Part shown: piece by piece, positions 43,397-52,686 of the stretch
Numbering within the stretch: the stretch's first letter is position 1
How the letters are laid out: the number at the start of each line of letters is the position of its first letter
NCBI GenBank assembly: GCA_014193315.1
Contig: BJHS01000004.1
Span: forward strand, 93,161-157,160
Direction of reading: 5' to 3'
DNA: 64,000 nucleotides
From: Verrucomicrobiota bacterium
GTDB lineage: Bacteria > Verrucomicrobiota > Verrucomicrobiia > Opitutales > UBA953
Notes under the pieces: generated by a model
What the model was told of the DNA's origin: nothing
Seen by the model: the letters and a program-made list of their open reading frames with translations, nothing else
Databases searched by the model: none
Translations under genes and position numbers: made by a program

Positions 43397-43421
43397 AAAG
43401 CCCTCCTAACGAGGGCTTTTG
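43397..43421 (+). terminator. rho-independent terminator of tpiA
   Basis: Stem AAAGCCCTC (43397-43405)/GAGGGCTTT (43411-43419), loop CTAAC, then T and GG. It lies in the 298-bp gap 43317-43614, which otherwise holds only the palindrome at 43434 and AT-rich sequence. Confidence 0.8.
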
Positions 43422-43433
43422 GCTTGGTTACTA

Positions 43434-43450
43434 TTTAGAATTATTCTAAA
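43434..43450. promoter_or_regulatory. AT-rich palindrome, candidate operator upstream of the respiratory cluster
   Basis: TTTAGAATTATTCTAAA is an 8+1+8 perfect palindrome in a short AT-rich island, followed by TATATAAAC (43452-43460) and TTGACA (43467-43472). It is the only AT-rich stretch near the ACIII cluster and probably holds its promoter. I do not match it to a known regulator box; the core differs from FNR (TTGAT-N4-ATCAA). Confidence 0.4.
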
Positions 43451-43614
43451 CTATATAAACCTATCTTTGACAATAACTTGTGATTATTTCTGCCGGAAAA
43501 TTCACCATTCTATTCACAGTTAAAGCCCAAGCGAATCTCGAAACCCGTGTAAAAGCGTTAAAATTTGGGTTGCGAAGGGGGGCGGGCTTTCGTGCCTCTG
43601 ATTGCAAAAATCTC

Positions 43615-43800
43615 ATGAGCGAGCTCTCCACTTCCCGCCAGGGTTTCTTGGCCAAGTCCGGCGCCATCCTGGCGTCCCTCGTGACCTTCGGGTTCCTCCG
43701 CTCCGCTTACTCTGCCCCGGCCTCCCCGGCCGCGCTTCCCGCCTCGTCGCGTAAGGTCGTACCGGCCACCGGCGCCGTGCCTCGTCCGACCCAACGCTGA
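43615..43800 (+). CDS. small membrane or exported protein at the head of the ACIII cluster
   Basis: 61 residues, MSELSTSRQGFLAKSGAILA, then a hydrophobic stretch to AYSAPASPAALPA. SRQGFLAKSG resembles a twin-arginine signal with RQ in place of RR; cleavage after AYSA would leave a short Pro/Ala-rich peptide. An earlier GTG at 43480 opens the same frame, but those 45 residues look non-coding. It ends 18 bp before actA and has the same C-rich spacing, so it is likely co-transcribed. I do not recognise it. Confidence 0.5.
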   Translation: MSELSTSRQGFLAKSGAILASLVTFGFLRSAYSAPASPAALPASSRKVVPATGAVPRPTQR

Positions 43801-43818
43801 ACTTCCGCCCGTCCCGCG

Positions 43819-44520
43819 ATGCGCAAACTCCTAGCCTTCTTCAATCGCCCTGCCAGCCGGGGTAATTTCGCGCCGCGAGCCGCGAACTCCGCCCCGTTCA
43901 AGATCCTCGTCTGCCTGCTCATCACCGGCGTCGTGGTCGTCGCGGCGGTCAACGAGTACGCCACGAATAAGTATCTGAACGTCGGATACACCCCGGACCA
44001 GCCGGTCGCCTTCGACCACTCCTTCCACGCCGGCCCCGACTCCGTCCTCGGCCTCGATTGCCGCTACTGCCACAACTTCGTCGAGAAGTCCCCGCACTCC
44101 AACGTCCCGACCGCCAACACCTGCTGGAACTGCCACAGCATCGTCAAGCCCGACAGCCCGGCCTTGGCGCTGGTCAAGCGCAGTGTCGAGACCGGCGAGG
44201 CCATCCGCTGGGTCAAGGTCCACAAGGTCCCTGACTACGTCTACTTCCCGCACTCCGTGCACGTGAACCGTGGCGTCAGTTGCGTCGAGTGCCACGGGCG
44301 CATCGACCAGCAGGCTGTGGTCGGTCAGCAGAAGTCCCTCAACATGAGCTTCTGTCTTGATTGCCACCGCAACCCTGAGAAGGCCCTGCGTCCGCTCGAT
44401 AGGATCACCGACCTCGCTTACCAGGCTGCCTCGCCCGCCGCGCAAGCCGAGCAGGGTGCCAAGTTCGTGCACGACTGGAAGATCAACCCGCCGCAGAGTT
44501 GCTCCGGCTGCCACCGCTAA
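43819..44520 (+). CDS. actA: alternative complex III subunit ActA, pentahaem cytochrome c
   Basis: 233 residues. One N-terminal membrane anchor (ILVCLLITGVVVVAAV), then five CxxCH haem-c sites: CRYCH, CWNCH, CVECH, CLDCH, CSGCH. PDQPVAFDHSFHAG and FPHSVHVNRGVSCVECHG supply the distal His ligands as in known ActA. It is periplasmic and takes electrons from ActB towards ActE or soluble cytochromes. First core gene of the complex, 18 bp upstream of actB. Confidence 0.95.
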   Translation: MRKLLAFFNRPASRGNFAPRAANSAPFKILVCLLITGVVVVAAVNEYATNKYLNVGYTPDQPVAFDHSFHAGPDSVLGLDCRYCHNFVEKSPHSNVPTANTCWNCHSIVKPDSPALALVKRSVETGEAIRWVKVHKVPDYVYFPHSVHVNRGVSCVECHGRIDQQAVVGQQKSLNMSFCLDCHRNPEKALRPLDRITDLAYQAASPAAQAEQGAKFVHDWKINPPQSCSGCHR

Positions 44521-44538
44521 TCCCCACCCTTTTTCTCG

Positions 44539-47500
44539 ATGAGCAAGAAAGTCTTTGAACACCCCGCCCCCCAGCCCGGCGAGCCCACCGGCCCCGGTTA
44601 CTGGCGCAGCTTGGACGAACGCAACAAGACCCCCGAGTTCCGCACCCGGGCCGAGCGCGAGTTCGTCGACGGCGCCGCCAACATCTCCTCCGTCGAACGC
44701 CGCGAGTTCCTGATGCTCATGGGCGCTTCGTTCGGCCTGGCCGGTCTCGGTCTGGCCGGTTGCCGCGAGCCTCGCAACCATACCTTGCCTTACGGCAAGC
44801 AGCCCGAGAACACCATCCCGGGCGTGCCGACTTATTACACGACTTCCTTCCCGGGCGAGTTCGCCAACCAGCCGTTGATCGTTGAGACGCATCAGCACCG
44901 CCCGACCAAGATCGAAGGTAACCCGAGTCACGCCGCCAACGGCACCGCCTCCGCGAAGTTCGCTCAGGCGAGCGTCCTCGATATGTATGACCCGGATCGC
45001 GCCCAGGTCTCCTTCGGTGCCAAAGGCTCGACGCTCACCGCCGCCGGCGTCCGCGACCTGCTGCGCACCCTTTCCGCCGAAGCCAAAGCCAACGGGGGCG
45101 AAGGCCTCGCCTTCCTCGCCCGCCCGTCGACCTCCCCGACGCGCGCCCGCCTCGTCGCCGCCGTCCAGGCCGCGCTACCGAAAGCTCGCTGGGTCGAGTA
45201 TACCCCCGTCGCTCAGCGTGGCTCCGAGGCCGCCCTCGGCGTGCGGGCCTTGCCTGATTTCGCGAAGGCCCGCCGCATCCTGAGCCTCGACGCCGACTTC
45301 CTTGGCGCGGGCGATGGTTCCGTCGAGGCGACGCGTGCTTACTCCGCCGGTCGTCGCGCCGATACCGCCGACGAGGCCGAGCAGATGACCCGCCTCTATG
45401 TCGTGGAGTCGACCTTCACGATCACCGGAGCCGCCGCCGACCACCGGCTTCGCGCGTCGTCCTCGCATATCTCCGCCCTCGCCGCGCGCTTCGCCGCCGA
45501 GGTTCTCTCCCAGCTAGGCAAGGCCGCTTCCTTCAAGCTCTCCGGCCTCAAGGTCGACGACGAGTGGGTGAAGCAATGCGTGGCCGACCTCGTGTCCGCC
45601 AAGGGCAAGGCCCTCATCGTCGCCGGCGACCACCTCTCCGCCGAGGCGCACCGCGCCGTCGCCCTGGCCAACGCCGCGCTCGGCGCCGCCGTCGCCTACG
45701 CCGCCATCCCGGCCGCGCCGACGCTCACGATCGCCGACCTCGCCGCCAAGCCGGCTTCGACCCTCGTCATCCTCGGAGGTAATCCTGCCTACGACGCCCC
45801 TTCCGACGTCAAGGTCGCCGCGCTCAAGGCCACGTCCAAGGTCGTCCGCCTCGGCTTCCACGGCCCGTCCTTCGATGAGACCTCCGCGCTGGCCCAGGCT
45901 GCGGGTGGTACGTTCATCGCCGCTTCTCATTACCTTGAGAGCTGGTCCGACGGTCGGACCATCGACGGTACGTACGTGCCGGTGCAACCGATGATTGAGC
46001 CGCTCTTCCCCTCGTTCACCGAGCTCGACGTCCTTGCCGCTTTCGCTGGTTCCACCCAGGAGCCCTACGCGCTCGTCCGCGAGACCTTCGCGACCCTTGC
46101 GAAGAACAAGTCCGACGACGCGTTCGCCGCCTGGCTCGCCGAAGGCGTGCTCGCTGGTTCCGCCTTCCCGACGGTCGTCGACCTGACGCTGGGCGTCCCG
46201 TCCGCCGCGTTCGTCGCCCCCGAGCTGTCCCTCGAGAAACTCGAGGTCCGCCTCCTGCCAAGCGCCCACTCCGGCGACGGCCTTTACGCCAACAACGGCT
46301 GGCTCGCCGAGGCTCCGGATCCCATGTCCAAGACCGTCTGGGAGAACGTCATTCTCGTCAGTCCGAAGCTCGCCAAGAAGCTCGAAATCGAGCCGAGACA
46401 GGCGCTCATCAATAAAATCGGCGGCGAAGCGGATTTCTTGCACACCGGGGCGCTCAACCTGAACATCAACCAGCTGGTCGACGGCCGACTCATCGCGAAG
46501 ATCGCCCGGCTCACCGTCGACGGCGTCGCCATCGAGGGGCCGGTGTTCATCATGCCCGGTCTGGCGGACTGCACCGTCGGCCTCCAGCTTGGTTTTGGTC
46601 GCAAACTCGGCGGTCGCATCGCCACCCGCGTGGATGAACGCCTCGCGGGCCGCGTCACCGGCAACGGCTTCGACGTCTACCCATTCCTCACGACCGCCCA
46701 CCCGGCCTACCGCAACGGCGTCACCCTCGCGCTCACCGGCGGCACCGCCCCGGTCTGCAACATGCAGGACCATTGGTCGATGGAAGGCCGCGACGTCGTC
46801 CGCGAGGGCAACGCCGAGGAACTGCGGGCCAACCGCGACTTCGCCAAGCTCGGTATCGATGGCCACGCCCCGGCCGTGTACGGCAAGGATGGCAACATGG
46901 CGCCGGCGCTCAAGGCCACGACCACTCCCCGCGGTAACTCCGCCTACGAGCACCCGGACCACACGGTCGCCCCGAATGTGGCTGCCTGGAAAGGCCATGA
47001 ATCCGAATTGAAGATCCAGCAGTGGGGCCTGTCGATCGACCTCAATACTTGCACGGGTTGCAATGCCTGCGTCACCGCTTGCCAGTCCGAGAACAACATC
47101 CCCGTCGTCGGCCGCCAACAGGTGCTCAAGGGACGCAACATGCACTGGATCCGCCTCGACCGCTACTTCTTCGACGGTCGCGTTGCCGCCCAGAACGTGA
47201 TTCCCGAGGACCCGCAGGTCACCTTCATGGGGGTCGCCTGCCAGCATTGCGAGACCGCCCCCTGCGAGACCGTCTGTCCCGCCAACGCCACCGTCCATGA
47301 CGACCAGGGCCTCAACACGATGGCCTACAACCGTTGCATCGGTACCCGTTACTGCGCGAACAACTGCCCGTACAAGGTCCGCCGCTTCAACTTCCTCGAC
47401 TTCAACAAGCGCGTCGACGGCCACTACTACGAAGGCCCGCTCGGTCCGGAGAAAGCCGTCAAGGATCCCGCCGACCTGCCCCAGCTCCAGCGCAACCCCG

Positions 47501-47946
47501 ATGTTTCCGTGCGCATGCGCGGCGTCATGGAGAAGTGCACCTACTGCGTCCAGCGTATCCAGGAGGCCAAGATCCAGGCCAAGGCCGCCGCCCGCGACTC
47601 CGGCAACACCCGCGTGGCCGATGGTGCCATTCAGGTCGCTTGCCAGCAGGCTTGCCCGGCCGGCGCCATCGAGTTCGGCGACATCACGGACCCGAACTCC
47701 CGCGTCTCCAAGGCCAAGGCCTCGACCCGCTCCTACGGCGCGTTGACCTACCTCAACACCCGCCCGCGCACGACCTACCAGGCCAAGCTGCGCAACCTCA
47801 ACGCCAAGATGCCTGGCGCCCTGCGTCTGCCGCTTTCCCGCAAGGAGATGGCCGGTCGCGAAGGTCATGCCCCCGCCGGCCACGGTGCCGTCCATGGCGC
47901 CGAGCACGCCACCCCGGACACGCACGGGAAGCCTGGCCACAAGTAA
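44539..47946 (+). CDS. actB: alternative complex III subunit ActB, molybdopterin-like protein fused to an iron-sulfur protein
   Basis: 1135 residues. A Tat-type signal: SVERREFLMLMG (R54, R55) followed by GLAGLGLAGC, which also fits a lipobox. Residues about 80-820 resemble the CISM molybdopterin catalytic subunit, but no Mo-ligand signature is evident, as usual for ActB. From C838 a ferredoxin-like domain begins: CTGCNACVTACQSE, CQHCETAPCETVCP, CIGTRYCANNCPYK, CTYCVQR and CQQACPAGAIEF, binding four clusters (three 4Fe-4S and one 3Fe-4S in known ActB). It carries electrons from the quinol site at ActC to haems. The C-terminal His/Ala-rich tail is variable. Confidence 0.96.
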   Translation: MSKKVFEHPAPQPGEPTGPGYWRSLDERNKTPEFRTRAEREFVDGAANISSVERREFLMLMGASFGLAGLGLAGCREPRNHTLPYGKQPENTIPGVPTYYTTSFPGEFANQPLIVETHQHRPTKIEGNPSHAANGTASAKFAQASVLDMYDPDRAQVSFGAKGSTLTAAGVRDLLRTLSAEAKANGGEGLAFLARPSTSPTRARLVAAVQAALPKARWVEYTPVAQRGSEAALGVRALPDFAKARRILSLDADFLGAGDGSVEATRAYSAGRRADTADEAEQMTRLYVVESTFTITGAAADHRLRASSSHISALAARFAAEVLSQLGKAASFKLSGLKVDDEWVKQCVADLVSAKGKALIVAGDHLSAEAHRAVALANAALGAAVAYAAIPAAPTLTIADLAAKPASTLVILGGNPAYDAPSDVKVAALKATSKVVRLGFHGPSFDETSALAQAAGGTFIAASHYLESWSDGRTIDGTYVPVQPMIEPLFPSFTELDVLAAFAGSTQEPYALVRETFATLAKNKSDDAFAAWLAEGVLAGSAFPTVVDLTLGVPSAAFVAPELSLEKLEVRLLPSAHSGDGLYANNGWLAEAPDPMSKTVWENVILVSPKLAKKLEIEPRQALINKIGGEADFLHTGALNLNINQLVDGRLIAKIARLTVDGVAIEGPVFIMPGLADCTVGLQLGFGRKLGGRIATRVDERLAGRVTGNGFDVYPFLTTAHPAYRNGVTLALTGGTAPVCNMQDHWSMEGRDVVREGNAEELRANRDFAKLGIDGHAPAVYGKDGNMAPALKATTTPRGNSAYEHPDHTVAPNVAAWKGHESELKIQQWGLSIDLNTCTGCNACVTACQSENNIPVVGRQQVLKGRNMHWIRLDRYFFDGRVAAQNVIPEDPQVTFMGVACQHCETAPCETVCPANATVHDDQGLNTMAYNRCIGTRYCANNCPYKVRRFNFLDFNKRVDGHYYEGPLGPEKAVKDPADLPQLQRNPDVSVRMRGVMEKCTYCVQRIQEAKIQAKAAARDSGNTRVADGAIQVACQQACPAGAIEFGDITDPNSRVSKAKASTRSYGALTYLNTRPRTTYQAKLRNLNAKMPGALRLPLSRKEMAGREGHAPAGHGAVHGAEHATPDTHGKPGHK

Positions 47947-47969
47947 TCCCTTAACGACACACCTGTCCC

Positions 47970-49379
<1,410 letters not shown>

Positions 49380-49398
49380 TCCCGCCGTCCGCACCCAC

Positions 49399-49941
49399 AT
49401 GAACGAACGTAACGAACGCATCCACGGCGTGGCCTGCACCTTCCGCCAGCCCGCCGACGTCTTCCGGGCCGCCGAGCAGGTCCGCGACGCTGGCTGGACC
49501 AAATGGGACGTGCACACGCCTTTCCCGATCCACGGCATGGACCAGGCGATGGGCCTGCCGCGCTCCCCGGTGCCCCGCCTGACCCTGCTCGGCGGTGTCA
49601 CCGGCTTCGTGACCGGTTGCCTGCTGACTTGGTACACCAACGCCTTCGACTACCCCCTCGTCGTCGGCGGCAAGCCCTTCTGGAGCGTGATCTTCCCGTT
49701 CCCGGTGCTCTACGAGTGCACCATCCTCTTCGCCGCGTTCGGCACGTTCTTCGGGCAGTTCATCTTCAACCGCCTGCCGCGCCATCACCACCCGCTGTTC
49801 GACCTGCCGCAGTTCGCCCGCGTCTCCGACGACACCTTCATGATCGTCCTCGAGGCCTCGGACCCGCGGTTCCACGTCGACGAGTCCCGTAACTTCCTCC
49901 AGTCGCTCGGCGGCTCGGAGATCACCATCGTCCGCGACTGA
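49399..49941 (+). CDS. actD: alternative complex III subunit ActD (DUF3341)
   Basis: 180 residues. The cytoplasmic N-terminal part has DAGWTKWDVHTPFPIHGMDQ, the family hallmark. Two membrane helices follow (LLGGVTGFVTGCLLTWY and VIFPFPVLYECTILFAAFG). The soluble C-terminus ends FLQSLGGSEITIVRD. Structural subunit of ACIII with no cofactors. Spacing to actE is 8 bp. Confidence 0.95.
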   Translation: MNERNERIHGVACTFRQPADVFRAAEQVRDAGWTKWDVHTPFPIHGMDQAMGLPRSPVPRLTLLGGVTGFVTGCLLTWYTNAFDYPLVVGGKPFWSVIFPFPVLYECTILFAAFGTFFGQFIFNRLPRHHHPLFDLPQFARVSDDTFMIVLEASDPRFHVDESRNFLQSLGGSEITIVRD

Positions 49942-49949
49942 CCCCACCC

Positions 49950-50666
49950 ATGAGCCGATACCTCGCTTTTCTCGCCGTCGCCACGCTGGCCCTCGTCAGC
50001 TTCCTTGGCTTCCAGGGCAAGACTTCCAAGACCCCTCCGGTCATGGTGTTCGATGACATGGACTACCAGGCCAAGTATAAGCCGCAGGGGGAGAACACGT
50101 TCTTCGCCGACGGACGCGATGCCCGCCCGCCGGTCATCGGTACCGTTGCCCGCGGCAATGGCCTCGCGCCGTTGACCGTTTTCGCCGCCGATTACCGTCG
50201 CGCCGAATCCCTCAACCCCTCCTTCGTGACCGGCAAGGACGCCACCGGGGCCTTCTTGGCCGCGTTCCCGGCCAAGTCCCTCGTCGTCCAGTCTGGCGGC
50301 GAACTCGCCCCTTTCAAGGTGGACAGTCGCCTCCTGGAGCTCGGCCGGGCCAAGTTCCAGGTCTACTGCGCGGTCTGCCATGGCGCGGCCGCCGATGGCA
50401 ATGGCATCATGAAGGTCCGCTCCGCGGTCGAGGGTGACGTCGCAATCGTCACCATCGCCAACCTGCAAACGCCGCTCTTCCGCGCCTACCCGCACGGTCA
50501 GATCTTCGACGTCATCACCAACGGCAAGAACACCATGCAGCCCTATGGCGATAAACTCTCGCCCGAGGAACGGTGGGCGGTCGTCGCCTACGTGCGCGCC
50601 CTCCAACTCTCTCAGGCCATGCCCGCCGACCTGGTCCCCGCCTCCGTGAAGGCCACCGTCAAGTAA
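49950..50666 (+). CDS. actE: alternative complex III subunit ActE, monohaem cytochrome c
   Basis: 238 residues. N-terminal signal/anchor (YLAFLAVATLALVSFLGF), MVFDDMDYQAKYKPQG as in known ActE, then haem motif CAVCHGAAADGNG. The Met ligand region is probably NTMQPYGDKLSPEERW. It is periplasmic and receives electrons from ActA. Start 8 bp after actD; actF follows after 7 bp. Confidence 0.94.
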   Translation: MSRYLAFLAVATLALVSFLGFQGKTSKTPPVMVFDDMDYQAKYKPQGENTFFADGRDARPPVIGTVARGNGLAPLTVFAADYRRAESLNPSFVTGKDATGAFLAAFPAKSLVVQSGGELAPFKVDSRLLELGRAKFQVYCAVCHGAAADGNGIMKVRSAVEGDVAIVTIANLQTPLFRAYPHGQIFDVITNGKNTMQPYGDKLSPEERWAVVAYVRALQLSQAMPADLVPASVKATVK

Positions 50667-50673
50667 TTCGCAC

Positions 50674-51942
50674 ATGAGCGCCACCCCTTCTCCCCTCTCG
50701 GTCCACTGGAGGAAATTCCTCTTCGCCGGACTCGCGGCCCTCGCGGTCGTCTGGTTCTTCGCCGCGCAAAGCGCCGGCCATGACGACCACCGCGGCCCGC
50801 TCGCCCTCGTGGTGGGCGCGCTTTTCTGGGTCTCCACCCTCATCGGTTTACTGATGCTCACGATGATCACCCGGGTCTTCGACGCGGGCTGGGCCCCGGT
50901 CATCCGGCGGACCTGGGAACTGGTCCTGCCGGCCCTGCCGATCGTCCTGCTGCTGAGCATCGTGCCGATGGCCCTCATCCCGAAATTCCGTCACCTCCTC
51001 TGGGAATGGACGAACGCCGACCACATCCTGCCCAGCGGCCATACGGTGGCGGCTGACCCCATCTTGACGGCCAAGAGCTGGTTCCTGAACGAGACCTTTT
51101 TCCTGGCTCGCATCGCCTACTACGTGGTCTTCTTCAGCGCGCTTATCTGGGCCTTGCGCCGACCCTCCTTCGCGCAGGACACCGACCGTACCGCCAGCCA
51201 CACCCATCGCCTCCATGCGATCTCGGCGGCGGGCATCCCCGTGGCGGCGGTTTCGTTGACCATGTTAGCCTTCGACTGCCTGATGGCCCTCTCTTACCAC
51301 TGGTTCTCCACCATGTACGGGGTTTGGTTCTTCGCCCTGTCGATCCGCCTCGCCCTGGCCTTCACCGTGATCGCGACCTACCGGCTATCCCAGGGTGGCT
51401 GGCTAGATGGCATCCTTAACCAAGCCCACCGTCACGTGCTGGGCTGCCTGATGCTGGCCTTCACCGTCTTCTGGGCCTACATCAGCTTCTCGCAGTACTT
51501 CCTCATCTACACGGCCAACATCCCCGAGGAAACCTACTGGTATAATATCCGCGAGTTCGATCCGCTCACCGGGAGCAAGAACCAGTGGTGGGGCGTCTCG
51601 ATGTACCTGGTCTTCGGCTTCTTTCTCCTGCCGTTCCTGACGCTGCTCTTCTACCGCACCAAGATCGTCGCCGGTCGCCTGTTGGCCGTCGCCTCGCTTA
51701 TCTTCGTCGGTGGCCTGGTGGACCTTTGGTTCAACACCGTCCCCCGTCAGATCACCGCGGCGGGCACGCCGGAAGGCTTCGTCGTCTCTCCCTTCCTGAC
51801 CCCTTACCTCGCCGTCGACGTCCTTGCCGTGCTCGGTTTCGGGGCGATTGTCGTCGCCTTGCTCCTGCGGGCCTCCGGCCGCCACGAGACCATCCCCGTG
51901 CACGACCCACGCATTCTCGAGTCCATCAACTACCATGAGTGA
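50674..51942 (+). CDS. actF: alternative complex III subunit ActF, NrfD-like membrane protein
   Basis: 422 residues, about ten membrane helices. Family blocks: SWFLNETFFLARIAYYVVFF, AFDCLMALSYHWFSTMYGVW, TVFWAYISFSQYFLIYTANI, EETYWYNIREFD. It is a paralogue of ActC without the quinol site; it forms part of the membrane domain. Its last eight bases overlap the start of the next cytochrome gene (51935), so the following non-Act genes are translationally coupled to the ACIII operon. Confidence 0.95.
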   Translation: MSATPSPLSVHWRKFLFAGLAALAVVWFFAAQSAGHDDHRGPLALVVGALFWVSTLIGLLMLTMITRVFDAGWAPVIRRTWELVLPALPIVLLLSIVPMALIPKFRHLLWEWTNADHILPSGHTVAADPILTAKSWFLNETFFLARIAYYVVFFSALIWALRRPSFAQDTDRTASHTHRLHAISAAGIPVAAVSLTMLAFDCLMALSYHWFSTMYGVWFFALSIRLALAFTVIATYRLSQGGWLDGILNQAHRHVLGCLMLAFTVFWAYISFSQYFLIYTANIPEETYWYNIREFDPLTGSKNQWWGVSMYLVFGFFLLPFLTLLFYRTKIVAGRLLAVASLIFVGGLVDLWFNTVPRQITAAGTPEGFVVSPFLTPYLAVDVLAVLGFGAIVVALLLRASGRHETIPVHDPRILESINYHE

Positions 51943-52666
51943 GCCCACTTCCCCGCGGGAACCCCGCCCGCTGATCCCCGGCCAAGTCGCTTCCTGGCTT
52001 GGACTCGTCGCTTTCTTCGCCGCCGGCGCTTTGGTAGTTGGCTACGCCACTTACGCCAGTCGCCCGGCGACCACCACCGATGCCGATCGTCGCGTCACCC
52101 AGAAGGCCTTGCGCGCCAAGAGCGAGTCCGAAGGGCAGGCCCTGCTGACCGGCGCTGCGCGTCATGCCGACGGCACCTTCCGGGTACCGATCGAGACCGC
52201 GATGGCGGTGCTCGTCGCCGACCCCAAGGTGCTGGCCTCTTTCAAGCCCGCGCCGGCCCCGGTCGCGGCAGCCTTCGTGGCCGCCGATGAAGCCACGCTT
52301 AAGCGGGGTGCCGCCGTCTATGCCCGCACCTGCATCGTTTGCCACCAGCCGACGGGGAAGGGACTGCCTCCGGTCTTCCCCTCGATCGCGGGCACGCCCA
52401 TCGTGACGGGTAATCCCGAGTCGCCGATTAAGTTCATCCTGCAGGGTCTGATGGGCCCGATCACCGTCGATGGGATCACGTTCAACAGCATGATGCCGCC
52501 GGTGGCCGGCGTGACCGATGAGGACATCGCCGATGTCCTCACCTACGTCCGCCAGAGCTTCGGTAACAAGGCCAACGCGGTCACCGCCGCCCAAGTCAAG
52601 GCGGTGCGCACCGCCACCGCCGCTCGCACCACCCCCTGGAACACCGCCGAACTCGGCCTAAAATAA
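51935..52666 (+). CDS. membrane-anchored class I cytochrome c
   Basis: 243 residues from the ATG at 51935, inside the end of actF. One N-terminal helix (WLGLVAFFAAGALVVGYATY), a charged linker resembling a SCO/Cox accessory segment, and a cytochrome c domain with CIVCHQPTGKGLPPVFPSIAG and Met ligand in FNSMMPPVAG. A C-terminal extension (after YVRQSFGNKANAV) parallels that of the giant cytochrome at 14124. It may link ACIII to the CcoN-like unit. The close spacing argues for one operon with actA-F. Confidence 0.9.
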   Translation: MSEPTSPREPRPLIPGQVASWLGLVAFFAAGALVVGYATYASRPATTTDADRRVTQKALRAKSESEGQALLTGAARHADGTFRVPIETAMAVLVADPKVLASFKPAPAPVAAAFVAADEATLKRGAAVYARTCIVCHQPTGKGLPPVFPSIAGTPIVTGNPESPIKFILQGLMGPITVDGITFNSMMPPVAGVTDEDIADVLTYVRQSFGNKANAVTAAQVKAVRTATAARTTPWNTAELGLK

Positions 52667-52686
52667 CCCCCAACCCTTCGCCTAAG

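Noticed and set aside
43480..43614. GTG-started N-terminal extension of the small protein before actA
   Set aside because: It covers the AT-rich promoter island, and the added residues resemble no protein; the ATG at 43615 gives a signal-like N-terminus.
45514..47940. 808-codon minus-strand open frame opposite actB
   Set aside because: Antisense of a gene with intact ferredoxin motifs; V/G/D-rich without domains.
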